Shown one piece after another: positions 24,901-32,691 of a DNA stretch of 37,161 bases. Every line of letters starts with the position of its first letter. Position 1 is the stretch's first letter. The stretch is taken from contig CAITUY010000136.1 in the NCBI GenBank assembly GCA_903895695.1, positions 1-37,161 on the forward strand, written 5' to 3'. This DNA is from an uncultured bacterium. Lineage in GTDB: Bacteria > Verrucomicrobiota > Kiritimatiellia > CAIKKV01 > CAITUY01. A program made the translations under genes and the position numbers. The notes below the pieces were generated by a model. It searched no databases, had not been told where the DNA came from, and was given only the letters and a program-made list of their open reading frames with translations.

Positions 24901-27900
24901 TCTGCGCGTTCGGGTGGCGGGCGCGGCGCCGGGCAGCCTGGCTCGCGGCAGGCCTGACGCTGCTGGTGTGGGGCGTGGCAGGCAAGCCGGGGCCGATCCC
25001 TTATCTGGCGGGTCTGCTGGTGACGGTCACGGGGCTGGCGATCATGGTCGGGGTATGGCGCTGGACGTATCGAGCCGGCCGGGCCCGCCGGCCTGGGGGC
25101 GAGGCGTTCCCGGCGGAACCGCCTTTCGCCCAGCCCGGGCCGGGCGCGGCACCCGGTGGTCCGCCCGTTCTACTCCTGGCGGTGCTGACGGGACTGAGCC
25201 TGGCCGCGACGGCGCTGGCCTCGGGGGCCGCCGCCGTAAAACCGGCCCAGGCGCAGGTTGAGGTGGCGCCGCACGTGCCGCCGGGGCCGGTGATGCGGGA
25301 CGTGACGATGAAGATTGAGGCGCCGGACCCGGCCCGTGAACGCGACGGCATCGCCAAGGTTGAACTCACGCTGACATTCGAGACACACGAAGCGACAAGC
25401 TTGCGCGTGTTTCCGGCTAACTATGTCCTGATCGATTCCACACTGAAGGCCGGCGAGGGCACGATTAGCGGCGACAAAGGCGGTTACACACTCGCCCTGC
25501 GCGGAGGCGGAACTCACGTGCTCACCTTTAAGGGATATGCCCCGGTGACGGGGAAGGCCGGGGCGTGGTCGTTGCCGGTCGACCTGCCGCCGCATCTCAA
25601 GAATCGTATCGAGATCGCCATTCCCGCGACCGGGTGGGAGGTGTCTTCGCCCGATGCGGCCTGGCTGAACGTGACGGAAAAAGACAAGCGGACCCTGGGT
25701 TCGCTCGTGCTGGCCACCGGGCGGGGCGCGGTGATCGTGTGGCAGCCGCGCGAGCGCAAGACGCGCCTCGAGCAGACGGTGTTCTACTGCGACGTGCAAA
25801 CGTACGCGGTCGTGGCGCCCGGGCTGATCAGCCTGACGCATCTGGTGCAGTACCAGATCGCGCAAGGCGAACTGCAGACGCTCAAGTTCAAGATACCCGA
25901 CGGCATGACCGTGACCGCCGTGGCGGCCGCCGGTCTTGGCACGTGGCGTTTCGACCCCGAAACGCGCCTGCTGGAGGCGATCATGGAGAAACCGGTCAGC
26001 GGTGACCTGACGGTGCAACTTGTGACGCAGGTGCCGCGCGAGGGGCTGCCGTACGAGGCTGAGCTGGCCATGCCGTCGGTTGAGGGCGCCACGCGGCAGC
26101 GCGGTTCGCTCGCGTTGGCCGCGGGCAGCGCGGTGCAGGTGCGGGCCGACGAGCCCAAGGGCATGAGCGTTATGAACGTGGGCGACTTCGCGCCCGAGGC
26201 CGCCCAGGCCGCGCTCAGGAACGCGCATTACAGCGAGCCGCCCGAGATCAAGCGGGCCTTCCGGTACCACGAACTCCCGGCCACCGCCAGGATCCACGCC
26301 GAGACCGTTCTGCCCGAGCTGCGGACGGTGGAGCAGGCCAGCCTGGACATCTCCGACGAGCGGCTCGTGCTCAGTTCGCGGCTGGAGGTAACCATCGCCC
26401 GGGCTGGCATTTTCGACCTGCGGCTTGCCCTTCCTGAGGATTTCGACGTCGAGTCCCTGACCGGCGACGAGATCACCCACTGGGACGAGGTGCGCGAGGG
26501 TGGGCACGGCGTGATCGTGCATTTCCAGAAGCAGACACTCGGCACGCGGACGATCAACCTCGTGCTCGGCCGGATGGAAAAGGGCGTGGAGGCCCAGATC
26601 ACCGTGCCCCGCGTGGGCGTCGCCAACGCGGTCAAACATGTCGGCACGCTGGCGGTCTCGGGTGAGCGGGGCGTGCGGTTCCTGACCGCCCAACGTGACG
26701 GCGTGAGCGAGATTCACCCGCGCGAATTGGGGATCGAGCAGCCCGGGTACCTGGCTTTCCGGTTGCTGAGGCCGGATTGGACGGTCGTCCTCAAGACCGA
26801 GACTCTGGCCCCCGTGGTGCGGGCGGACGTGTTGCAGCGCCTGGATATCTCCGAAGGCATGATCCATGGGCACGCGGTGATCCAGTACAAGATCGACCAG
26901 GCCGGCGTGAAGAGTTTCCGGCTCAAGGCACCCGCTCCGGAGGTGGCGCTGACGGTGTCGGGCCGCAACGTTTCCAAAGTCAACCTGATCGATAAGGAAG
27001 CGGGTCTTTGGGATGTCGAACTCCAGGGCAAGGTCGAGGGCAGCCAGGAATTGGACGTGACCTACCAGCAGTCCTGCGATCCCCAGGCCAACAGCCTCAA
27101 GGTCCTGCCGTTGCAGACCGTGGGCATAGATGCCCAGAAGGGTTATACCGTGGTTTTCACGGCCGGGCGCCTGCAGATCAAGGCCAACGACGTGCCCGCG
27201 GGGCTGCACGAGGACGACGCCCGCAATGTTCCCGGCTCTTTCAGGGCTGGCGACCTATCGGACGCAATCCTGTGCTACCGCACGACGCGGCCCGACTACG
27301 CGCTTGACCTGGCGGTTGTGCGGCACGCCTCGGCCGAGGTACTGCCGGCGAGGGTGGAGCACGTGTGGCTGACGTCGGTGCTGGCTGACGACGGACAGAT
27401 GGTGACGCGCGTGGATCTCAAGCTGGCTGTCGGCACGCTGCGGTTCCTGGAGGTGACGATGCCTGAGGGCGTGCAGGCGTGGTCGGTGTTCGTCAACGGC
27501 GCGGCGGCCATGCCGCTGAAGGATCATGGCATGTTGATGATCCCGCTTGAGGCGGCGCGGGTGGAAGGCGAGGCCAGCGTGGAACTGACGTTTGCGGGCC
27601 AGGCCGGGACCGGATCGCTGTTCGGACGGCGTAGTCTGGAGGGGCCGCGGTTTAACGTGCCCCTGTCCGACGTCCGGTGGGATCTCTATGCGCCCCCGGG
27701 TCACCGTTACTGGGGATTCGGCGGGACGCTCACGTTTCGCGCTTCGGAGCGAGGCGATGGAACGATCGTGTTCACGGCCGCGCAGTACGAAGAGGTGACG
27801 CATAACGCGGTGTTGGCGAACAACGTCAAGGCCGAGCAAGTGCTGCGCAAGGGCGAATCGCTCTGGAAGGAAGGCAAGCAAGCCCAGGCCAAGCAGGCGC

Positions 27901-28439
27901 TGGCCGAGGCGGTGGCTTCATCGCAGGGGCAGCTTGGTCTGAATGAGGATGCGCGTATCCAGTACCGCAATCTCATGCGGCAGCAGGCGGTGGTGGGCTT
28001 CTACAACCGGCGCGCCGCGCTGAAGAAGTCGCGCAACGTGTGGGACGATAGCGAACAGCCGGTTGCGCAACAGGCCGCGCCCATGGCCCAGCAGCAGGTC
28101 GAAGCGGGCGAATGGACGGCGGAATACGGGCGGCAGGTGGAGCAGTCGCTGGGGCAGGAGGATGCCGACAACCTGAACAAGGTCGCCGACAAGATGCTGG
28201 AACAACAGGCCGCGGCCCAAGTTCATGCCAACCCTATCCGCGTCACCCTGCCCGTCCAAGGCGTGCACCTCCCTTTCTATCGCGAACTGCAGATCACGCC
28301 GGCCAGCGAGATCGCGATCGAGTTCAAGACGGGCAGCGGCCGGCTGCTGGGCTGGCTCAGCTCCGCTGTTTCCGCCGCCGCTCTGCTGGCCGTCTTCTGG
28401 GTGGTGGCGCGGCTCTTCGCGGCACGGCGTGCGGCGTAA
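21948..28439 (+). CDS. Giant two-half envelope protein of unknown family
   Basis: This 2163-residue protein fits no family I recognise. It begins with a signal peptide (SVAGLFFIALAADLRA). Residues about 25-860 are beta-rich. A membrane block follows at about 865-1095 with roughly six hydrophobic segments, the last (LLLAVLTGLSLAATALASGA) resembling a second signal peptide. Residues about 1105-2110 are again beta-rich, and a final helix near 2133-2157 precedes a basic end. The halves are related: VSLTYRIEGAPVRKLQVRVP in the first matches VIQYKIDQAGVKSFRLKAPA in the second, and YRVVQGELNTMTLDMPD matches YQIAQGELQTLKFKIPD. Gene duplication and fusion is the simplest explanation. It is 198 bases after the VWA gene, same strand, and probably part of the sigma/VWA system. 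Most of the chain should be periplasmic. Confidence 0.85.
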   Translation: MKRIISVAGLFFIALAADLRADSDVTIKNLLLTGQVQGENVSFTLDITVDVQQRGARLTLTDGDLVYLEGQLPKGVTLERQGRSYDLVFESGGRWFGKPGEQHAVLTFAALAVKQDDWRSATFGIPNATIRQLAMVCDRDDLDIQFPGALQVERHKNAVGKTEAVAYLTPGSPFAVRWKPQVRKLEGELAVTCDGRTVVVAGVGALKLDTVFTYRVVQGELNTMTLDMPDQFNVTQVTGEDIREWHLENKAGGGRQIVVVLSRPKDKIYALRVEGERVLAAFPCKFDLPVVVPISVIRASGFLVIGTDSAVKLLAGKAAGLTQIDPAAYPRSAGQKEQEQRLPARTAYAYQYAHVPFQMELSAEDVVTALSVDQQTTVSYEDNAVTLQAADDIEVRDAPARDVVLETEPAWSVAQVQGANVADYDVRDLAGKREIRVYFHEAVLGHALVTVKLERTLTAGAAAFAVPRLALRDARSERGYLVLRAEKGVRLIEKKAENLREVHTASVPFRVAEAQRAYRFKSADWTLEVGVEQADAAVHAELFHLFSLGEGALYGSVSLTYRIEGAPVRKLQVRVPAACQNIEFTGRDVRGWERQGDTIVVSLQEKVLGDYTLLMTFDQPLAYEGAELAVGAIETTGTVSEVGYIALSGPASLTFDAEKTRDVSMITIAGEELPHEYALLVNDPVLKAYKYVGAPHTAHLAVRRYGTQPLLDHVADHISLRTRLSREGEAVTEATYFVKNTSQQFLSLALPAGARLWSTRVDGEPVRALDDGKGGSLIPIKRLQDANTPSRVELVYAESRPKLHWFSSLELKAPLCVAQSVFARWTLVGPERLALVPAGGDMMPPPVSEAGLKSLLEAVWAVKLGLWRALPLFMVAAGFLGVIVAVLFFRVGQGRGMSWGTAGVGVLAFVAAVTAWRALDVGDLAEGYGCAFQGRAAVTHDVAFTKAVTMSDREMSVGIRVVPAWMGGAGGFVRLVAGGLAGLGFCAFGWRARRRAAWLAAGLTLLVWGVAGKPGPIPYLAGLLVTVTGLAIMVGVWRWTYRAGRARRPGGEAFPAEPPFAQPGPGAAPGGPPVLLLAVLTGLSLAATALASGAAAVKPAQAQVEVAPHVPPGPVMRDVTMKIEAPDPARERDGIAKVELTLTFETHEATSLRVFPANYVLIDSTLKAGEGTISGDKGGYTLALRGGGTHVLTFKGYAPVTGKAGAWSLPVDLPPHLKNRIEIAIPATGWEVSSPDAAWLNVTEKDKRTLGSLVLATGRGAVIVWQPRERKTRLEQTVFYCDVQTYAVVAPGLISLTHLVQYQIAQGELQTLKFKIPDGMTVTAVAAAGLGTWRFDPETRLLEAIMEKPVSGDLTVQLVTQVPREGLPYEAELAMPSVEGATRQRGSLALAAGSAVQVRADEPKGMSVMNVGDFAPEAAQAALRNAHYSEPPEIKRAFRYHELPATARIHAETVLPELRTVEQASLDISDERLVLSSRLEVTIARAGIFDLRLALPEDFDVESLTGDEITHWDEVREGGHGVIVHFQKQTLGTRTINLVLGRMEKGVEAQITVPRVGVANAVKHVGTLAVSGERGVRFLTAQRDGVSEIHPRELGIEQPGYLAFRLLRPDWTVVLKTETLAPVVRADVLQRLDISEGMIHGHAVIQYKIDQAGVKSFRLKAPAPEVALTVSGRNVSKVNLIDKEAGLWDVELQGKVEGSQELDVTYQQSCDPQANSLKVLPLQTVGIDAQKGYTVVFTAGRLQIKANDVPAGLHEDDARNVPGSFRAGDLSDAILCYRTTRPDYALDLAVVRHASAEVLPARVEHVWLTSVLADDGQMVTRVDLKLAVGTLRFLEVTMPEGVQAWSVFVNGAAAMPLKDHGMLMIPLEAARVEGEASVELTFAGQAGTGSLFGRRSLEGPRFNVPLSDVRWDLYAPPGHRYWGFGGTLTFRASERGDGTIVFTAAQYEEVTHNAVLANNVKAEQVLRKGESLWKEGKQAQAKQALAEAVASSQGQLGLNEDARIQYRNLMRQQAVVGFYNRRAALKKSRNVWDDSEQPVAQQAAPMAQQQVEAGEWTAEYGRQVEQSLGQEDADNLNKVADKMLEQQAAAQVHANPIRVTLPVQGVHLPFYRELQITPASEIAIEFKTGSGRLLGWLSSAVSAAALLAVFWVVARLFAARRAA

Positions 28440-28460
28440 AGAAGGGGCGGTGAGGAAGTC

Positions 28461-29336
28461 ATGAGTATCAGCAAGTTTTTTGAGGAGACACTCGGCGCTA
28501 AACTGCGCAATGTGCGGCAGTCGTGGGGGGCCGTCGATGAAACGCGCAGGACTGTGTTCTTGCGGTTGTGGAGCGATCAAATCGAGCGGATCGACACCGG
28601 GGAACGTGTGGAGATTGGCAGGAAACAGCGCGAGGCAAGCTCGGCGGGATACCGCGAGCGGATGCGGCACATTGACTTGTTGAGGGGCGGATACCATGGA
28701 ATTGGGGTCCGATGTGTCGCGGCTGATCCAGAGGCAACGCCGCGGCGGATTGCCGACTTCGACGCAAGTTCTTTGTGCCAACTCGGAGAAGTGACCGAGG
28801 ACAGCGAGCGAGTCTACGTGCGGATCGCCGGGGAAGTTGCCGTGGCGGACCTGCCTGGTGTCCGACCGGCGATTGGGCAACTTGCCAAGGACGTGGCGGC
28901 GATTGCGACTGACCAGACCCTTGACGCAACCATACGGGAGATGCTGGTCAATGCCCGAGTCGGTCAAGGCGAGTTCCGGGCCGCCGTGCTCGAACGATGG
29001 GGGCGTCAATGCGCGGTGACGGGTTCCAAAATGTTGGAAGCGATCCGGGCGTCACATATCAAGCCTTGGTGCCGGTCAACGAACTCGGAGCGGCTGGACC
29101 CGTCCAACGGCATTCCCTTGATCGCCGGTTTGGATGCATTGTTCGATGCCGGCCTAATCACTTTCGACATCACGGGACAGTTGTTGGTGTCACCGTGTCT
29201 GGACGCCCGCGAGCGGGAGATTCATTCGGTTAATGGGCGGAGACTCAGTCGACAGCCTTCGGCTGAGACGGCCGGATTCCTGGACTATCACAGAACGACG
29301 ATCTTTCGAAAACAGCGCAATGTGTGTTCAGGATAG
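28461..29336 (+). CDS. HNH endonuclease family protein
   Basis: This 291-residue protein has a conserved N-terminal domain (FFEETLGAKLRNVRQSWGAV to about residue 130) and a C-terminal HNH nuclease domain. The latter shows Cys184-AVTG, ASHIKPW with catalytic His199, LDPSNGIPL (Asp213 to Asn216), and LDALFDAGLITF. This arrangement is typical of stand-alone HNH_2 proteins often found among restriction and defence genes; DNA cleavage is inferred, and the sequence recognised is unknown. The ATG at 28461 follows GAGGAAG. It begins only 21 bases after the giant gene, so it may be co-transcribed, yet its content looks unrelated. It probably marks the start of an accessory stretch. Confidence 0.88.
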   Translation: MSISKFFEETLGAKLRNVRQSWGAVDETRRTVFLRLWSDQIERIDTGERVEIGRKQREASSAGYRERMRHIDLLRGGYHGIGVRCVAADPEATPRRIADFDASSLCQLGEVTEDSERVYVRIAGEVAVADLPGVRPAIGQLAKDVAAIATDQTLDATIREMLVNARVGQGEFRAAVLERWGRQCAVTGSKMLEAIRASHIKPWCRSTNSERLDPSNGIPLIAGLDALFDAGLITFDITGQLLVSPCLDAREREIHSVNGRRLSRQPSAETAGFLDYHRTTIFRKQRNVCSG

Positions 29337-29346
29337 ATCAAAGACC

Positions 29347-30030
29347 ATGAGAAAGAAACAGCTCGAAACGAATCTGTCTGCCAAGGTTGCGGACATCAAG
29401 TCCCGCGCGACACGGTTACACGAGCGGTATTATCGCAACGGCACCTTCAGTGGACCATCTCTGCATTTCCATCGGCGGGCTCTTGGACTCGAGGGCGAGG
29501 TCACGCCAACTGAGCAGATCGAACTGATATATGCCGCCCTCGTATCGTGGGGGATGCATCGCATGGGTCGCGGTGGATCCAAAATGCTTCCCTTTGCCGA
29601 GTTTCGTGCAAGTGCGGCGTCATTACAGGCAGCGCTAACACAAGCACGGAAGTTCAGCCCAGCCACCATGACGTCATCCGAATGGTTGACTGTCGAGAGT
29701 ATCTTCAAGGGACTTAGAGTCATGGATTCTGGGACGACCATTGTCGGGAACTCCAAGGTTCTGGCGCACCTACTGCCCAGAATCGTGCCGCCGATTGATC
29801 GCCGATACAGTCTGAACTATCTTTTGGGGCGCGACAGAGTGCGGAACGATCTGGATGAGGAATGGCGCATCATGCGCAGAGTTCTGGAGGAGTTCTTCTA
29901 TCCGCTCGCAACTGACCCCGAGTTCGGCCGGCAAACACAGGCTTGGCTGGGTGAGCCCCTCATGTATCCATGGGACACAGGGATTCTGAAGATCATCGAC
30001 AACCTTGTGATCGCAGCCATGAAGTCGTAG
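29347..30030 (+). CDS. Conserved hypothetical protein, 227 residues
   Basis: I do not recognise a named family. The protein is soluble, mostly helical, without signal peptide or membrane segment. The best-marked stretch is VGNSKVLAHLLPRIVPPIDR (about 133-152) followed by RYSLNYLLGRD, which looks like a conserved binding or catalytic core; a Gly-rich MGRGGSKM lies at about 73-80. It begins 10 bases after the HNH gene stop, on the same strand, so the two probably work together. The in-frame extension upstream to 29233 overlaps the HNH gene and has no better start. Base composition is less GC-rich than the flanks, suggesting transfer. A role in defence is a guess from context. Confidence 0.7.
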   Translation: MRKKQLETNLSAKVADIKSRATRLHERYYRNGTFSGPSLHFHRRALGLEGEVTPTEQIELIYAALVSWGMHRMGRGGSKMLPFAEFRASAASLQAALTQARKFSPATMTSSEWLTVESIFKGLRVMDSGTTIVGNSKVLAHLLPRIVPPIDRRYSLNYLLGRDRVRNDLDEEWRIMRRVLEEFFYPLATDPEFGRQTQAWLGEPLMYPWDTGILKIIDNLVIAAMKS

Positions 30031-30300
30031 GGTTGTTTGTCCTGCCCGGCTTCATGGGCGTATCCTCGCTTCTCGTCGCGTTTGTCGCGTGGCGTGTCAG
30101 TACCGTCTGCTATACCTATATATTGGTTATATTTACATTATATAATTATTTACTTCACGCCATCTTTTCGCTATGGTGCGCCCATGCAAAGAGTCCGACC
30201 ATCTCAATGCCTCGGGGTGTGTTCGGCAACCAATGTCATGCCCACCCCGATTGCGTCCGATAGCGGGGCGAGTGAGATGGAAAGAATCGCGACGGACCTG

Positions 30301-30329
30301 TTGACGGTGGGCCAGGTTGGTGCTATAAG
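30301..30329 (+). promoter_or_regulatory. Promoter of the NYN gene
   Basis: TTGACG (30301-30306) and TATAAG (30324-30329) are separated by 17 bases, with an extended -10 TG at 30321-30322. The predicted start is near 30336, leaving a leader of about 80 bases before the NYN start codon. Confidence 0.6.
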
Positions 30330-30341
30330 TATTGCCATTAC

Positions 30342-30413
30342 CACCCCCGGTAGCTTCGGCGAAAGGGCGCGGAGCCATTCCGAAAGGAATGGCTCCTGTT
30401 CTTTCTGGGGGTG
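30342..30413 (+). promoter_or_regulatory. Structured mRNA leader that can hide the NYN ribosome binding site
   Basis: A perfect 11-base stem closed by a GAAA tetraloop lies at 30371-30396 (GGAGCCATTCC and GGAATGGCTCC). Around it, CACCCCC (30342-30348) is complementary to GGGGGTG (30407-30413), extendable by a G-U and a G-C pair. The latter contains the only ribosome-binding-like sequence, just before ATG at 30417. A small GC-TTCG-GC hairpin sits at 30353-30360. The fold would block translation unless opened or cleaved. Transcription evidence is absent. Confidence 0.5.
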
Positions 30414-30416
30414 ACC

Positions 30417-31040
30417 ATGAAGACGTATGTCTACGTCGATGCGTTCAACCTCTACTTCGGCTGTTGTAGAGGCACGCCGTTCAAATGGCTGGATATCAAT
30501 CGATTGTGCCAGTTCAAACTTCCCGGCCACCAGATCGAAAAGATCAAGTATTTCACCGCTCGCGTCCATGCGCGACCTGCCGATCCCGATCAGCCCGTCC
30601 GGCAGCAGGTATACCTGCGGGCACTCAAAACGATACCCTGTCTTGAGATTTATTACGGCCACTTCCTGACGCACGTGGTCAATATGCCTCTGGCTCATCC
30701 GCCTCCGGGAACAAGCCCCTGCGTGGCCGTCGTCAAGACTGAGGAGAAGGGGTCGGACGTGAACCTCGCCACGCACCTTTTGCACGACGGACACAACAAC
30801 CGCTATGAGTGCGCGGTGGTCGTGAGCGGCGACTCGGATCTTCTGGCGCCTGTCGAGATCGTGATGGCGGAGTTGAAGAGGCCGGTCGGCGTGCTCAATC
30901 CACAGAAGCAGGATTGTCGCGTCCTCCTCAAACAGGCGACGTTCTACAAGCACATCCGCAAAGGTGTGCTGGTGGCAAGTCAGTTCGCCCCAACGCTTAG
31001 GGATGCCCACGGCGTGTTTTCCAAACCGCCATCGTGGTAG
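30417..31040 (+). CDS. NYN-domain (PIN-like) ribonuclease family protein
   Basis: This 207-residue protein is of the NYN family, a PIN-related fold with metal-dependent RNase activity in characterised relatives. Expected metal-binding acids are seen: Asp8 with Asn11 in YVDAFNLYFG, Asp114 in EKGSDVNLATHLL, and Asp139/Asp141 in VVSGDSDLL. The overall length and these three blocks are typical of stand-alone bacterial NYN proteins. An in-frame GTG at 30411 is possible, but ATG at 30417 has GGGGG at a 5-base spacing. It has its own promoter and a foldable leader. It may be a stress or defence RNase; that role is inferred from family and neighbours. Confidence 0.88.
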   Translation: MKTYVYVDAFNLYFGCCRGTPFKWLDINRLCQFKLPGHQIEKIKYFTARVHARPADPDQPVRQQVYLRALKTIPCLEIYYGHFLTHVVNMPLAHPPPGTSPCVAVVKTEEKGSDVNLATHLLHDGHNNRYECAVVVSGDSDLLAPVEIVMAELKRPVGVLNPQKQDCRVLLKQATFYKHIRKGVLVASQFAPTLRDAHGVFSKPPSW

Positions 31041-31098
31041 TGCGGAACAGAATTCGTTGACACCCGGGGCAGGATGGGGGACATTTTGCGGCCTTGCT

Positions 31099-32691
31099 AT
31101 GGGTGGGAACGCTCAACCTCGATGGTTCGCCGCGAACGTCCCGACACTCCTCCGACTTTTCCTGCCGCTCTGGGCGGCGGTCGGGGTCGTGTCGTGCGTC
31201 TCGACCCAGCGCCTGGATAGCGATGTCCGGCGGACGGTGCAGCAGGAGGCGGCTCGCTCCTTGCCTGCACAAACCAACATGCTGACGGATGCCGCCGCCG
31301 TCATGGCTGAGAATCGGCGTACGCTGCCCGACTTGCAGGTCGACCTCGACGGCGCCCTGCGCCTGGCCACCCGCTACAGCCGTGCGCTGCAGAGCAAACG
31401 TGAACAACTCTACCTCGGCGGGCTCGACCGGCTCACGGCCCTGCGCAAGTTCGGCCCGCAATATTCGGGGACTCTGGACTACCTGCTGACCAAGCCGGCG
31501 GGCGGCGCCGACCAGAACGACACCGCGCTGGGACTCAAGGCCAGCCAGATTCTGCCGACGGGCGGCACGCTGTCGGCCGATGGCGCGGCCACAATGTCGC
31601 GGGGATCCGGCGACACGAATGCCACCTACAGCCGCTCCGGCGAGTTGACCTTGCGGCAGCCGTTGCTCGCTGGGGCCGGCTACGAGGTTAGCCACGCCGA
31701 CCTGATCCAGTCCGAACGGAACCTCATCTACACGCTGCGCGCCTTTACGATGGATCGGCAGGACTTCGCGATCGGCATCCTCAAATCGTACTATGGACTG
31801 TTGATCGAGGATGCCGTGCTGGCGAACACGCGGCAAAACGTCGACCAGTCAACGTTTCTGAGGCGGCGCTCCGAGGCGCTGTTCCGGATCCGGCGGGCGC
31901 CGTCCATCGACGTGCTGCGTTCCCAACAGCAGGAATTGAGCGCCAGCAACGACCTGAACCAGGCCGAGGCCCAGTACGACGTCGATCGCCGCCGCTTCTT
32001 GATCGACCTCGGTCTTCCGGCCGACTCGACCCTGCACGTCACCGGCCAGGTGCCCGAGTTGCGTCCGCTCGATCTCACCCTCGAAACGTGCCTGACGCTG
32101 GCGCTCCAACGCCGGCTCGATTTGCGAACCGTCGAGGACCGGCTCGAAGACGCGCGGCGCGGCCTGCGCATCGCGCGCCGCGCGCTGTTGCCCAAGGTCG
32201 ATGCTTTTGCCACGGCATCGGGCGAGGGCCAGTCGCCGGACTCGGTAACGGGGGGCGACACGGCCAAGGAATATACGGCCGGCGTCTCCGTGGACCTTTC
32301 TCTCGACAAGCGCCCCGAACGTGATGCGGTCAAGCGGGCGCTGATCGGCGTCGACGCCGCGGAGCGTGCGCTCACGGAGATTCGCGACACCATCCGGGTC
32401 AGCATCATGGATAGTTTCCGGACCTTTGCCTCGTTGCGGCAGGCCGCGGGCATCGAGTTCCAGAACACGGAGATCGCGCGTCGGCAGGCGGCCTATGCCG
32501 CACTCCGGTTTCGGAACGGCGAGGCGGACAACCGCGACGTGGTGGATGCGCAGAACCAGTTGCTGGCCGCGCGGAACACCTATGTGCGGGCGCTGGTGCA
32601 GTACGAACAGCAGAGGGTTCAATTATTGCGCGACGTGGGCTTGCTCGATATAGCCGCCGACGGCACGCTGGTGGAGACAAAGGCCCCATGA
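31099..32691 (+). CDS. TolC-family outer-membrane efflux lipoprotein
   Basis: This protein of about 530 residues opens with a lipoprotein signal (LFLPLWAAVGVVSC) and shows the repeated long-helix/strand pattern of outer-membrane efflux proteins. LDGALRLATRYSRALQSKRE opens the first repeat, and LETCLTLALQRRLDLRTVED opens the second. It should form the outer-membrane duct for the MacAB-type genes that follow; its stop overlaps the adaptor start by ATGA. The start is uncertain: ATG at 31099 gives a sensible signal peptide but lacks a clear binding site. The frame stays open upstream to 30964, overlapping the NYN gene. A TTGACA at 31057-31062 has only a weak -10 partner. Confidence 0.87.
   Translation: MGGNAQPRWFAANVPTLLRLFLPLWAAVGVVSCVSTQRLDSDVRRTVQQEAARSLPAQTNMLTDAAAVMAENRRTLPDLQVDLDGALRLATRYSRALQSKREQLYLGGLDRLTALRKFGPQYSGTLDYLLTKPAGGADQNDTALGLKASQILPTGGTLSADGAATMSRGSGDTNATYSRSGELTLRQPLLAGAGYEVSHADLIQSERNLIYTLRAFTMDRQDFAIGILKSYYGLLIEDAVLANTRQNVDQSTFLRRRSEALFRIRRAPSIDVLRSQQQELSASNDLNQAEAQYDVDRRRFLIDLGLPADSTLHVTGQVPELRPLDLTLETCLTLALQRRLDLRTVEDRLEDARRGLRIARRALLPKVDAFATASGEGQSPDSVTGGDTAKEYTAGVSVDLSLDKRPERDAVKRALIGVDAAERALTEIRDTIRVSIMDSFRTFASLRQAAGIEFQNTEIARRQAAYAALRFRNGEADNRDVVDAQNQLLAARNTYVRALVQYEQQRVQLLRDVGLLDIAADGTLVETKAP

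Larger units (their letters stand above)
30031..30416. other. Gap before the NYN gene: AT-rich island, promoter and structured leader
   Basis: No reliable gene is seen. Bases about 30105-30160 are strikingly AT-rich (TATAAT at 30141-30146) in an otherwise GC-rich window. A promoter lies at 30301-30329 and a foldable leader at 30342-30413. Short frames crossing the gap (29970-30263 and 30184-30414) have no binding sites. Confidence 0.6.

Noticed and set aside
25170..27209. Minus-strand open frame of 679 codons inside the giant gene
   Set aside because: Same composition bias; the plus-strand frame has clear repeats and membrane segments.
30105..30160. Replication origin or attachment site in the AT-rich island
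   Set aside because: No iterons, DnaA-box cluster, integrase gene or direct repeat pair was found nearby.
29970..30263. Possible small membrane protein in the AT-rich gap
   Set aside because: The hydrophobic run follows from the AT-rich island; no ribosome binding site is present and it overlaps the preceding gene.
30371..30396. Hairpin read as a simple terminator of the 227-residue gene
   Set aside because: A good promoter lies between that gene and the hairpin, the T-rich tract is interrupted (TGTTCTTT), and the outer pairing involves the downstream ribosome binding site, so a leader role fits better.
30184..30414. Short frame ending just before the NYN start
   Set aside because: It contains the promoter and hairpin of the NYN leader and has no binding site, so it is probably fortuitous. 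Its stop overlapping the possible GTG start leaves a small chance of coupling.
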